DNA of 39,066 nt, taken from Mesorhizobium sp. 61-13. Its GTDB lineage: Bacteria; Pseudomonadota; Alphaproteobacteria; Rhizobiales; Rhizobiaceae. Below the pieces are notes generated by a model that ran no database searches, was not told the DNA's origin, and worked only from the letters and a program-made list of their open reading frames with translations. The position numbers and the translations under genes are program-made. The stretch is from assembly GCA_001897075.1 (NCBI GenBank), contig MKRZ01000082.1:1-39066 (forward strand), written 5' to 3'. Shown here in pieces: positions 9,873 to 17,321 of the stretch (its first letter is position 1; each line of letters begins with the position of its first letter).

Positions 9873-10009
9873 GATGGTCGGTCTGTGAAGCCGATTTCTC
9901 CTGCGGTCAATGAGACAGAAGACGCAAGCGGATGATTGCAAGAATGGGTGGCGCGCCTTTCCGTTGCCACGCACGGCGTTTCCCCTGGACGGCGATACGC
10001 TGCGGCATG

Positions 10010-10071
10010 GTCACGGAATGGATCCCGGACAGCGTCGCCTTCACTACGTTCGGCTCGCTTCCGGGATGACG
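10010..10071 (+). repeat. Dispersed palindromic repeat, copy 1
   Basis: This 62-bp unit starts with GTCACGGAATGGATCCCGG and ends with TCCGGGATGACG. A second copy lies in the opposite orientation at 10156-10218. The outer 22 bp and inner 12 bp are identical between copies and the middle differs. This is the pattern of an intergenic repeat family, probably present elsewhere in the genome. Confidence 0.75.
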
Positions 10072-10155
10072 CGTGTTCGGGTTTCGCCTCGACGGATGCA
10101 AGGTCGGCTAGTCGGGCGTGATCCCGAAGCAGGTTGAGGCGCACCTTCTCCGCTT

Positions 10156-10218
10156 CGTCATCCCGGAATTCACTCTCGAGCGAAGCGAGGAAGGAATGTC
10201 CGGGATCCATTCCGTGAC
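10156..10218 (-). repeat. Dispersed palindromic repeat, copy 2 (inverted)
   Basis: Reverse-complement partner of the unit at 10010-10071. It starts with CGTCATCCCGGA (10156-10167) and ends with the exact complement of the 22-bp outer arm of copy 1 (10197-10218). Together the two copies could fold into a large stem-loop with an 84-nt spacer. Confidence 0.75.
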
Positions 10219-10267
10219 CAAGCGGCAGTGCGCCAACGCTGCCGATGTGGTCGCCGCGCGACGATCT

Positions 10268-10705
10268 CTATTGCGGCAAGGAAATATTGCCGTTGGCGTC
10301 GATCGGGAAGGCCGGGTTGTGGGCGACTTCCCACAAGTTGCCTTCGCTATCGGCGAAGTAGCCGTACCAGCCGCCCCAAAAGGCGCGTTGCGCCGGCTTG
10401 ATGATGGTGCCGCCGGCCTTTTGCGCCGCCGCCAGCACCTCGCCAACCTCGGCGTCGGAGCGGGTGTTGTAGGCAAGCGCCGACGCCGGCTGTCTGACGC
10501 CCGGCTCAAAGGCCGCAAGCTTTTCGAGGCCGCTGTCGGCGGCAAGATTTCCGCGCGGCCACAGCGCCAGGATCATGCCGCCCATCTGGAAGAATGCGAC
10601 ACCGTCATCGATGCGGTGCCGCTTCAGGCCCATCGCCTCGTAGAAGCGCGCGGCCCGGTCAAGGTCCTCGACGCCAAGCGTGACGATGGAGATGCGCGGT
10701 TCCAC
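10268..10705 (-). CDS. VOC family protein (glyoxalase/bleomycin-resistance fold)
   Basis: A 145-residue protein with the paired beta-alpha-beta-beta-beta modules of the vicinal oxygen chelate superfamily. SIVTLGVEDLDRAARFYEAM is the first module, and FWGGWYGYFADSEGNLWEVAH carries the typical C-terminal metal-ligand glutamate. Members include glyoxalase I, dioxygenases and resistance proteins; the substrate cannot be assigned. I prefer GTG at 10705, whose first base is the last base of the upstream crotonase stop codon, because AAAGG lies 7 nt before it. An ATG at 10720 inside the crotonase gene would add five residues but has no Shine-Dalgarno. Translational coupling with the crotonase is likely either way. 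Confidence 0.88.
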   Translation of the reverse strand: MEPRISIVTLGVEDLDRAARFYEAMGLKRHRIDDGVAFFQMGGMILALWPRGNLAADSGLEKLAAFEPGVRQPASALAYNTRSDAEVGEVLAAAQKAGGTIIKPAQRAFWGGWYGYFADSEGNLWEVAHNPAFPIDANGNISLPQ

Positions 10706-11526
10706 TATTCGCCTTTCCATTCGGGCGGACGCTTGCCGATGAAGGCCGAGATTCCCTCCTCCGCATCGCGCGCCATCATGTTCTCGACCATGACGCCGGC
10801 GGTGTAGGCATAGGCGTCTTCCAGCTTCATTTCCACCTGCCGGTAGAACGCTTCCTTGCCGATCTTCAGGGTCAAAGGCGATTTGGAAGCAATGGTTTCG
10901 GCGTATTTGGTGACAACCTGATTCAAGTACTCGCGCGGCACCACCCGGTTGACGAGGCCGAAGTCCTTGGCGGTGGCGGCGTCGATGGTTTCGCCGGTGA
11001 GCAGCATTTCCATCGCCTGCTTGCGCGAAGCGTTGCGCGAGACGGCAACCATCGGCGTGGAGCAGAACAGGCCGATGTGGACGCCCGGTGTGCAAAAGGT
11101 CGATTCGTGCGTGCATACCGCAAGATCGCAGCTGGCGACCAGTTGCAGGCCGGCGGCGGTGGCAAGCCCATCGACCTCGGCAATGACAGGCATAGGGTGA
11201 TGCACGACGGTCTGCATCAGTTCGGCGCAGGCGGCGAAGGTCTTTTCGAAAAAGGCGCGGCCGCGATCTGGATCGCCGCGATGAGCGGACAGTTCCTTCA
11301 GGTCATGGCCGGCGCTGAACACCTTGGCGGCCGAGGCAATGACGATGACGCGCACGGCCTTGTCGTCGCGGGCAGCCTCAAGCTCGGCCTGCAAGGCGGC
11401 CATGACGGCCAGCGACAGCGCATTGGCGGGCGGACTGGCAAGGGTGAGCCGCAGGATCGGGCCGCTTCGCTGCACCCACACGGGCCCCTCGGGCTGCTCG
11501 CGTTTCATCGCAACGACTTCGGCCAT
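10705..11526 (-). CDS. Enoyl-CoA hydratase/isomerase family protein, ECHDC3-like
   Basis: Crotonase-fold protein of 273 residues. The acyl-CoA and oxyanion-hole segment FSAGHDLKEL is clear, as is GLATAAGLQLVASCDLAV. The sequence STFCTPGVHIGLFCSTP resembles the eukaryotic mitochondrial protein ECHDC3. In classical hydratases two glutamates activate water, in the contexts GGGxE and PE; here they are replaced by glutamine (AAGLQL) and glycine (TPGV). A standard hydratase reaction is therefore doubtful, and the true activity is unknown. ATG at 11526 is supported by AGGGAGAA at good spacing; the frame extends 49 codons upstream without crotonase similarity. It is coupled to the downstream VOC gene and divergent from the PaaI-type thioesterase. 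Confidence 0.9.
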   Translation of the reverse strand: MAEVVAMKREQPEGPVWVQRSGPILRLTLASPPANALSLAVMAALQAELEAARDDKAVRVIVIASAAKVFSAGHDLKELSAHRGDPDRGRAFFEKTFAACAELMQTVVHHPMPVIAEVDGLATAAGLQLVASCDLAVCTHESTFCTPGVHIGLFCSTPMVAVSRNASRKQAMEMLLTGETIDAATAKDFGLVNRVVPREYLNQVVTKYAETIASKSPLTLKIGKEAFYRQVEMKLEDAYAYTAGVMVENMMARDAEEGISAFIGKRPPEWKGE

Positions 11527-11654
11527 GTTCTTCTCCCTGCACTTAGCAATCATACCTTTATCCAATACGAACGGGGCGAAAACCAGTTCGACGTCCGTTG
11601 AACAGCATGGGCCGAATATGCTTTTTCGAGGGGGAAGCGAATGGAACCTGCGCG

Positions 11655-12101
11655 ATGCCTGCACATACCCCATTGACCCCGGTGCTGACCGTTGCCGAAG
11701 TCAACGCGCTGATCGCGTCGGTGTTTCCGCAACTGAACGAAGGCAGCCGCAACTACGAGGCGACGGAGATTTTTCCGGGCGGCTGCACGGTGCGCCTCAA
11801 CGCCGGCGAGCAGCACCTGCGTCCCGGCGGCACGGTTTCCGGCCCTGCCCTGTTCACGCTGGCCGACATCGGCGGCTATGTGTGCGTGCTTTCTCATGCC
11901 GGGCCGGATGCGCTCTCGGTGACGACCAACCTCAACATCAACTTCGTGCGCAAGGCGGAAGCGGGGCCGATCGACGGCCATTGCCGCATCCTGAAGCTCG
12001 GGAAAAGCCTGATGGTGTTCGACATAGACATCGTCGCCGGCCCCCACAAACACACCGTGGCGCACGCGACCGGAACCTATTCGATCCCGCCGAAACGCTG
12101 A
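11655..12101 (+). CDS. PaaI-family hotdog thioesterase
   Basis: A 148-residue protein of the hotdog fold. The signature GPALFTLADIGGYVCVL contains the conserved aspartate region of PaaI-type acyl-CoA thioesterases, followed by a strand with VTTNLNINFVRKAE. Such enzymes hydrolyse aryl- or acyl-CoA thioesters. The substrate is unknown; a link with the divergent crotonase gene is suggested only by position. ATG at 11655 gives the expected N-terminus, although the ribosome binding site is weak and an in-frame start 15 codons upstream is possible. Confidence 0.85.
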   Translation: MPAHTPLTPVLTVAEVNALIASVFPQLNEGSRNYEATEIFPGGCTVRLNAGEQHLRPGGTVSGPALFTLADIGGYVCVLSHAGPDALSVTTNLNINFVRKAEAGPIDGHCRILKLGKSLMVFDIDIVAGPHKHTVAHATGTYSIPPKR

Positions 12102-12114
12102 AATGCAATGTGGT

Positions 12115-12147
12115 AAAATAATACCTTATATACAAGCTATTATTTTT
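12115..12147 (+). terminator. AT-rich inverted repeat, possible terminator of thioesterase gene
   Basis: AAAATAATA (12115-12123) and TATTATTTT (12138-12146) form a perfect 9-bp stem with a 14-nt loop, followed by a T. It begins 14 bp after the thioesterase stop codon. The stem is nearly all A-T, so it is weak as a terminator; it may instead be an AT-rich protein-binding or promoter-stimulating element for rplM. Confidence 0.35.
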
Positions 12148-12182
12148 GCTTCAATATTTGAAATGCAACCCGTTTTCATCTG

Positions 12183-12211
12183 CTTGACGCGGCAACTGCC
12201 CTCCCCTATAA
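12183..12211 (+). promoter_or_regulatory. Promoter of rplM-rpsI
   Basis: CTTGAC at 12183-12188 and CTATAA at 12206-12211 are separated by 17 bp, nearly the alphaproteobacterial housekeeping consensus CTTGAC-N17-CTATAT. Transcription would start near 12218, giving a leader of about 120 nt before rplM. Confidence 0.75.
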
Positions 12212-12220
12212 GCAGCCTCG

Positions 12221-12249
12221 AAACAGCGGCCCGCAAAGGCCGCCGTTTT
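12221..12249 (+). promoter_or_regulatory. Hairpin at the 5' end of the rplM-rpsI leader
   Basis: AAAC-A-GCGGCC (12221-12231) pairs with GGCCGC-C-GTTT (12238-12248) around a CGCAAA loop, with one A/C mismatch, and is followed by TGTTATT. It begins only a few bases after the predicted transcription start. The GC-rich stem followed by T-rich sequence resembles an attenuator, or a structure for r-protein feedback. No leader family is known to me for this position in rhizobia. Confidence 0.5.
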
Positions 12250-12340
12250 GTTATTGGCGACGAAAGCCGCCGATCCAAGCAACAAGAAACGCCTTTCCTG
12301 CCCATTGTGGGCGGCAAGGTCCGAACCTGAAAGAAGAACC

Positions 12341-12802
12341 ATGGCAACCTTTTCGCAGAAGCCTGCGGACGTGGTGAAGAAGTGGGTGCTGATCGACGCC
12401 GAGGGTCTCGTCGTCGGCCGTCTCGCCACCGTCATCGCCAACCACCTGCGCGGCAAGCACAAGCCTACCTTCACCCCCCACGTCGATGATGGCGACAACG
12501 TCATTGTCATCAACGCCGACAAGGTGGTGTTCACCGGCAAGAAATACACCGACAAGGTCTACTACTGGCACACCGGCCACCCCGGCGGCATCAAGGAGCG
12601 CACCGCGCGCCAGTTGCTCGAGGGTCGTTTCCCGGAGCGTGTCGTCGAGAAGGCCGTCGAGCGCATGATCCCGCGCGGCCCGCTTGGCCGTCGCCAGATG
12701 AAGAACCTCCGCGTCTATGCAGGCGCCGAGCATCCCCACACCGCCCAGCAGCCCGAGACGCTTGACGTCGGCAAGCTGAACGCCAAGAACAAGAGGGCTT
12801 GA
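12341..12802 (+). CDS. rplM: 50S ribosomal protein L13
   Basis: Structural protein of the large ribosomal subunit, 153 residues. It has the conserved [16 protein letters not shown] start, [25 protein letters not shown] and [12 protein letters not shown]. The ATG at 12341 follows a purine-rich GAAAGAAGAA. The frame is open for 31 codons upstream, but these encode leader sequence. It is the first gene of the rplM-rpsI operon, with rpsI starting two bases after the stop codon. Confidence 0.98.
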   Translation: MATFSQKPADVVKKWVLIDAEGLVVGRLATVIANHLRGKHKPTFTPHVDDGDNVIVINADKVVFTGKKYTDKVYYWHTGHPGGIKERTARQLLEGRFPERVVEKAVERMIPRGPLGRRQMKNLRVYAGAEHPHTAQQPETLDVGKLNAKNKRA

Positions 12803-12804
12803 TA

Positions 12805-13284
12805 ATGGCTGAGCAGCTTTCCTCGCTCGCAGAACTCGGTTCGGTTGCGCAGACGGCACAGCCGGCTGCACCGGTCCATGTCCAGAAGCTCGACAAGTCG
12901 GGCCGCGCCTATGCCACCGGCAAGCGCAAGGACGCCATCGCCCGCGTCTGGGTGAAGCCCGGTTCCGGCAAGATCGTCGTCAACGACAAGGAATTCGGCG
13001 CTTATTTCGCGCGTCCTGTCCTGCAGATGATCCTCAACCAGCCGATCGTCGCGGCCAACCGCGTCGGCCAGTACGACATCATCGCCACCGTCGTCGGCGG
13101 CGGCCTGTCCGGCCAGGCCGGTGCAGTGCGCCACGGCATCTCCAAGGCGCTGACCTATTACGAGCCGGCGCTGCGCGGCGTGCTCAAGAAGGGCGGCTTC
13201 CTGACCCGCGACAGCCGTACCGTAGAGCGTAAGAAGTACGGCAAGGCCAAGGCCCGCCGCAGCTTCCAGTTCTCGAAGCGCTAA
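12805..13284 (+). CDS. rpsI: 30S ribosomal protein S9
   Basis: Small-subunit ribosomal protein of 159 residues whose basic C-terminal tail ([17 protein letters not shown]) reaches the P site. Hallmarks are [18 protein letters not shown] and the [17 protein letters not shown] region. An alanine/glutamine-rich N-terminal extension of about 30 residues is usual for alphaproteobacterial S9. The ATG at 12805 lies two bases after the rplM stop, with AGAGGG upstream, so translation is coupled. Confidence 0.98.
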   Translation: MAEQLSSLAELGSVAQTAQPAAPVHVQKLDKSGRAYATGKRKDAIARVWVKPGSGKIVVNDKEFGAYFARPVLQMILNQPIVAANRVGQYDIIATVVGGGLSGQAGAVRHGISKALTYYEPALRGVLKKGGFLTRDSRTVERKKYGKAKARRSFQFSKR

Positions 13285-13311
13285 GCGCTACGCTACTGGC
13301 ATCGAAATCGG

Positions 13312-13339
13312 AAAGGCCGCCTTCGGGCGGCCTTTTTGT
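13312..13339 (+). terminator. Intrinsic terminator of rplM-rpsI
   Basis: A perfect 10-bp stem, AAAGGCCGCC with GGCGGCCTTT, is capped by a stable TTCG tetraloop and followed by TTGTTT. It lies 28 bp after the rpsI stop codon. Confidence 0.92.
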
Positions 13340-13360
13340 TTCTGGCGTTGGATTTGGCCT

Positions 13361-14416
13361 TCAGTTGATGCTGGCGGTCTGGCCTGACGAACCGGGCTGC
13401 GGGTCGCCATAAGGCACGCGGTAGCCGTTCGCCGCGAGCCATTCGATGGCGGCGGCGGGTTCGTCGGTCTGGATGATGGTGACGCCACGCTCGGCCCAGA
13501 AGCCCCAGCTCTCCGCCGGCAGGCTGGCAGCGGTTGCCAGTTCATCGCCGCGCCCGCCGGCGAGATAGCCGCCCGGCTTGTTGACGATGGCGTAGGTGTT
13601 CGCCCAGATGTCCCAGTCGCCGCGCACGGCAGCAGCGCGCATGCGGGTGGAAAACAGCGGCCCGCCGGTTGGCGTAAGGGTCTCGGCGCTTGCGCGCCAG
13701 TTGATCATCTCAATCGCATCGGCCGGCAAGGCAGCCCTGACGGTCTCGGCGAAACGCGCATCGCTCACCGCGTCATCGGCGATGATCGGCATGAAATGGA
13801 AGCCGCCACCAGCGGCGCGCAGCATCTCGCGGGCCTCGGCGATGCGGCGCTCGTTCCACAGGTTTTCCTTGATGACGATCTGGTCGGCCATGCCGAGGTC
13901 GCGCGCAACGGCGACCATTTCCGGCAGGTCGGTCAAGGCGAGCTTGTTGTCGATGTTGACGAGGATGCGGTCCTTCGCCGCCGCGAGGAATTCGGCAAGG
14001 GTCGAGACGGCTTCCGAGGCCGCCGCGCCGGTTCCTTCGATCACCAGCCGGCACTGTTTCAGTTCGGCCAGCGTGCGCCGCACGACCTCGCCCTTGCAAG
14101 TGGTGGTGCGGTCGAGCCAGCTATCGTGCATGACGATCAACGCGCCGTCGGCGGATCGGCGAACATCGACCTCGACCATTTCGGCACCGACTTCGATGGC
14201 GGCTTCAAGCGCGGCGAGCGAATTTTCAGGAAAGCGCGTCTTGCCGGCCTGCAATCCGCCGGCACGGTGGGCCACAACCATGACATGGTCGCGCCACTGG
14301 TTGGCATGTTCGAAGCGTTCGAGGATCAGGTCGGCGCGGGTATCCGTCGCATGGGCCGCGCCGACCGGGATCAGGGAAAGGGCGGCAAGCGCCCATGCCA
14401 GCCATGCCATTCGCAT
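13361..14416 (-). CDS. Glycerophosphodiester phosphodiesterase family protein (exported)
   Basis: Hydrolyses glycerophosphodiesters to glycerol 3-phosphate and an alcohol; this version is probably periplasmic. The 351-residue product has an N-terminal signal peptide (hydrophobic core about 4-19, likely cleavage after AHA near residue 23). The GDPD TIM barrel begins with VVAHRAGG (catalytic His about 50), continues with ENSLAALEAAIEVGAEMVE and the metal-binding EVDVRR, and has a second histidine in LIVMHDSWLDRTT. The C-terminal half is less typical but keeps the length. ATG at 14416 follows GGAGAAG at about 8 nt; GTG at 14425 and ATG at 14410 are alternatives. It converges on the rpsI terminator. 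Confidence 0.88.
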   Translation of the reverse strand: MRMAWLAWALAALSLIPVGAAHATDTRADLILERFEHANQWRDHVMVVAHRAGGLQAGKTRFPENSLAALEAAIEVGAEMVEVDVRRSADGALIVMHDSWLDRTTTCKGEVVRRTLAELKQCRLVIEGTGAAASEAVSTLAEFLAAAKDRILVNIDNKLALTDLPEMVAVARDLGMADQIVIKENLWNERRIAEAREMLRAAGGGFHFMPIIADDAVSDARFAETVRAALPADAIEMINWRASAETLTPTGGPLFSTRMRAAAVRGDWDIWANTYAIVNKPGGYLAGGRGDELATAASLPAESWGFWAERGVTIIQTDEPAAAIEWLAANGYRVPYGDPQPGSSGQTASIN

Positions 14417-14524
14417 CAGCTTCACTTCTCCGAACGTGTCGGGACCGTGAAATAAGCGAACGCCATGACGGCGCTGTGAACGAAGCCGGCTTCAAAGAGG
14501 CGGTGAGGCTACCGGCACCAAAAC

Positions 14525-14555
14525 GAAAAAGGCCCCGGAAAACCGCGGCCTTTTC
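14525..14555 (-). terminator. Intrinsic terminator after the ialB-like gene
   Basis: AAAAGGCC-C-CGG pairs with CCG-C-GGCCTTTT around an AAAA loop (14527-14554). Read on the minus strand the stem is followed by a T run, about 45 bp after the IalB-family stop codon. Confidence 0.8.
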
Positions 14556-14597
14556 GAAATCTTGTCTGGAAGCAGCGCGCCTGGTCGGCGCGCCGGA

Positions 14598-15221
14598 TCA
14601 ATTGCCGGTCTTGGCCTTGTCCTGCTCTTCCTTGAGCTTCTTGGCAAAGTCCTCGTTGTTCTTGGTGACGAAATCCTGCAGCTTCTTCTGGCGATCCTCG
14701 AGATCGGACTGCTGCATGGCAGGACCGTCGAATGCACCGCTGAAGCCCTGCAGCGAAACCTTGATCGGGTTCGGCTGGTTCTGGAAATTCACCGAGGTCA
14801 GCGTCAGCTCGGAGCCCTTCTTGAGCGACGCGACGAGCTGGTCGGTCATCGGCACTTCGGCCACGCAGCGATCCGGGAAGCAGATCACGTAGTCGAGCTT
14901 CTGGGCCTTGCCGCCGTCAACCTGCAGGCCGATGCCGGGAGGAACGAGGCGACCGGTAGGCACCGTGACCTGGAAAACCTTGCGGTTGACCTTGCCGCGC
15001 AGGTCGATGAGGCTGACGCCGGTGACAAGCTGGCCGTTGCCGGCGGTGACGATATTCTGGACGTTGCAGATATCGACGTCTTCCTGCTTGGAGCAGGCCT
15101 TGAACCAGCCCTGGGGAACCTGCTGCTGAGCGGACACTTCCATGAGGCCCACGCCCAGGAAACCTGCCACGCCGGCGGCGATGACCGACAGGCGGTAAGC
15201 GTTGGAGTTCAAGCTCTTCAT
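14598..15221 (-). CDS. Invasion-associated locus B (IalB) family protein
   Basis: Exported protein of 207 residues, related to the Bartonella IalB family, widespread in rhizobia including non-pathogens. The signal peptide covers about 1-31 (hydrophobic IAAGVAGFLGVGL, cleavage after VSA). The mature domain starts with GWFKACSKQEDVDICNV and contains DYVICFPDRCVAEVP; the four cysteines probably form two disulfides in the periplasm. The C-terminus is a charged, helical Lys/Glu-rich tail. The molecular role of the family is poorly defined; an envelope or stress-related function is usually suggested. ATG at 15221 follows AGAGGAAG. It is divergent from the solute-binding protein gene. Confidence 0.9.
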   Translation of the reverse strand: MKSLNSNAYRLSVIAAGVAGFLGVGLMEVSAQQQVPQGWFKACSKQEDVDICNVQNIVTAGNGQLVTGVSLIDLRGKVNRKVFQVTVPTGRLVPPGIGLQVDGGKAQKLDYVICFPDRCVAEVPMTDQLVASLKKGSELTLTSVNFQNQPNPIKVSLQGFSGAFDGPAMQQSDLEDRQKKLQDFVTKNNEDFAKKLKEEQDKAKTGN

Positions 15222-15442
15222 ATGACGTGCTTCCTCTCGACTCTGCCTGCGGCGCATTCCGGGCGCCGGATGGCCACGCTACCTGTTGCGCAAATGAGGC
15301 AACAGAATGGCTTTGGCGCGCGTGTTACACTGACAGCGTTGGCAAATCCAGCCTGTTCAGCGCATTTCTTGAGAGGGCGCACAGCCTTCAGGATGATAGT
15401 CTGGCGTTCGAATCATCCCCAGGTCCAAAATCGGAGTCTGCG

Positions 15443-17260
15443 ATGCGCCGAACCACTGCCTGGCTGGCTGCCGCCGCGTTTATCGCCCTTGCGCCGCAAA
15501 CCGTGCTGGCGGCACCCAAACACGGCATCGCCATGCAGGGTGAGCCGGCGCTGCCGGCGGATTTCACGCATTTTCCCTATGCCAACCCCGACGCGCCCAA
15601 GGGCGGCGAGATCACTTATTGCGTGGTCGGCACGTTCGACAATCTCAATCCGTTCATCATCAAGAGCCTGCGCACCACCGCGCGCGGCGTGATCGATACA
15701 ATCTACGGCAATTTCGTCTTCGAGCCATTGATGCAGCGCAATGCCGACGAGCCTTTCGGTCTGTACGGCCTACTCGCCGACACTGCCGACATGGACGACG
15801 AGCGCAAATCGATCGAATTCCATCTCGACCCGAATGCCAAATGGTCGGACGGCCAACCGGTGACGCCCGAAGACGTGCTGTTCACCTACGAAGCCTACAC
15901 GACAAAAGGCCGGCCGCCCTATTCCGACCGGATGAAGAAGGTGGCCAAGCTGGAAAAGACCGGCGAGCGCAGCGTGCGCTTTACCTTCAACGACAGGGCC
16001 GACCGCGAGTTTCCGCTGATCATCGCTATGACGCCGATCCTGCCCGCACACGCCTTCAAGCTGGACACCTTCGACCAGACCACGCTGAAGCCGGTGATCG
16101 GCAGCGGCCCCTATGTCATCGACCAGGTGGTGCCGGGACAGCGCATCGTGTTCAAGCGCAACCCGGCCTATTGGGGCAAGGACGTTCCCGCCAAGCGCGG
16201 CTTCGACAATTACGACAAGGTGACCATCGAATACTTCATGAACTCCAACGCTCAACTGGAGGCATTCAAGAAGGGCCTGTGCGCCATCAGCATGGAGGTC
16301 GATCCGGTCAAGCGCGACCGCGACATGGATTTCCCGGCCTTCAAGGAAGGGCGAGTGATCGCGGAGAATTTCACCAGCGGCATTCCGCCGGTGGTGACCG
16401 GCTTCCTGTTCAACACCCGGCTGGAAAAATTCGCCGACCCGACCGTGCGGCGGGCGCTGGGCATGCTCTACGACTTCGAATGGGCCAACAAGAACCTGTT
16501 CGGCGGCAAGTTCAAGCGCACGATGAGTTTCTGGCAAGGTTCGGAACTTTCGGCACTCGGCCATCCGGCAAGCGAGAAAGAAAAGGCGCTGCTGGCCCCC
16601 TTCCCCGGCAGGGTTCCCGACGATGTGATGGATGGAACCTGGCGCCCGCCGGTGACGGACGGGTCGGGACAGGACCGCAAGGTGCTGCGCGCGGCGTTCG
16701 ATATGCTGAAGGGCGCCGGCTACAAGATGAGCGATGGCGCGCTGCATGACCCGAAAGGCCGGCCCTTGGCATTCGAGATCCTAACCTCATCACAGGACGA
16801 GCAGCGGCTGGCCGCCGTCTACCAGCGGACATTGGCGAAGATCGGCATCGACGTGACGATCCGGGCGCTGGATGGCGACCAGATACAAGCACGCAAGCAG
16901 CGCTTCGACTTCGACATGCTGATCGGCGCAACCGGGTTTAATAACTCGCTTTCGCCCGGCATCGAGCAGATCGGGCGCTGGGGATCGGAAGCGGCGAAAA
17001 CGGAGGGCTCTTTCAATCTTGCCGGCGTTGCGGACCCTGCCGTGGACGCGGCGATGGACGCGATGGTGAACGCACGCGACAAGGATGATTTCATCGCTGC
17101 AGTGAGGGTGCTCGACCGGTTGCTGATTTCGGGGGCCTATATGGTTCCGATGCAGCACAATAGCGAACAATGGATCGCGTATTGGGCCTACCTTGCGCAC
17201 CCGGACAAGACCTCGCTTTTCGGGTATCAGTTACCTACATGGTGGCGCAAGACGAACTAG
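15443..17260 (+). CDS. Extracellular solute-binding protein, SBP_bac_5 (YejA-like)
   Basis: Periplasmic ligand-binding component of an ABC importer for oligopeptides or similar compounds, 605 residues. A signal peptide covers about 1-23 (AWLAAAAFIALAPQTVLA). The mature start HGIAMQGEPALPADFTHFPY is characteristic of the YejA group of oligopeptide-binding proteins. FHLDPNAKWSDGQPVTPEDV is the standard family-5 motif, with a C-terminal lobe carrying TGFNNSLSPGIEQIGRWGS. GGAG lies 6 nt before the ATG at 15443. No permease or ATPase genes follow, so it is an orphan binding protein here; its transporter must be encoded elsewhere. Ligand unknown. Confidence 0.92.
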   Translation: MRRTTAWLAAAAFIALAPQTVLAAPKHGIAMQGEPALPADFTHFPYANPDAPKGGEITYCVVGTFDNLNPFIIKSLRTTARGVIDTIYGNFVFEPLMQRNADEPFGLYGLLADTADMDDERKSIEFHLDPNAKWSDGQPVTPEDVLFTYEAYTTKGRPPYSDRMKKVAKLEKTGERSVRFTFNDRADREFPLIIAMTPILPAHAFKLDTFDQTTLKPVIGSGPYVIDQVVPGQRIVFKRNPAYWGKDVPAKRGFDNYDKVTIEYFMNSNAQLEAFKKGLCAISMEVDPVKRDRDMDFPAFKEGRVIAENFTSGIPPVVTGFLFNTRLEKFADPTVRRALGMLYDFEWANKNLFGGKFKRTMSFWQGSELSALGHPASEKEKALLAPFPGRVPDDVMDGTWRPPVTDGSGQDRKVLRAAFDMLKGAGYKMSDGALHDPKGRPLAFEILTSSQDEQRLAAVYQRTLAKIGIDVTIRALDGDQIQARKQRFDFDMLIGATGFNNSLSPGIEQIGRWGSEAAKTEGSFNLAGVADPAVDAAMDAMVNARDKDDFIAAVRVLDRLLISGAYMVPMQHNSEQWIAYWAYLAHPDKTSLFGYQLPTWWRKTN

Positions 17261-17321
17261 GTTTGGGCCGTTAAGGTCTCTGAACCCGCCATTTCTGCCG
17301 GATTTCCCTGAAAGGACGACC

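Larger units (their letters stand above)
9873..10267. other. 395-bp gene-free region with dispersed repeats
   Basis: No credible gene lies between the CoA-binding gene and the VOC gene. Open frames here are short, lack ribosome binding sites and run across the repeats. The region contains two inverted copies of a roughly 62-bp repeat (listed separately) separated by 84 bp. Confidence 0.7.

Noticed and set aside
12103-12330. A 75-codon open frame upstream of rplM
   Set aside because: It runs through the promoter and leader hairpin, has no ribosome binding site and looks like no known protein.
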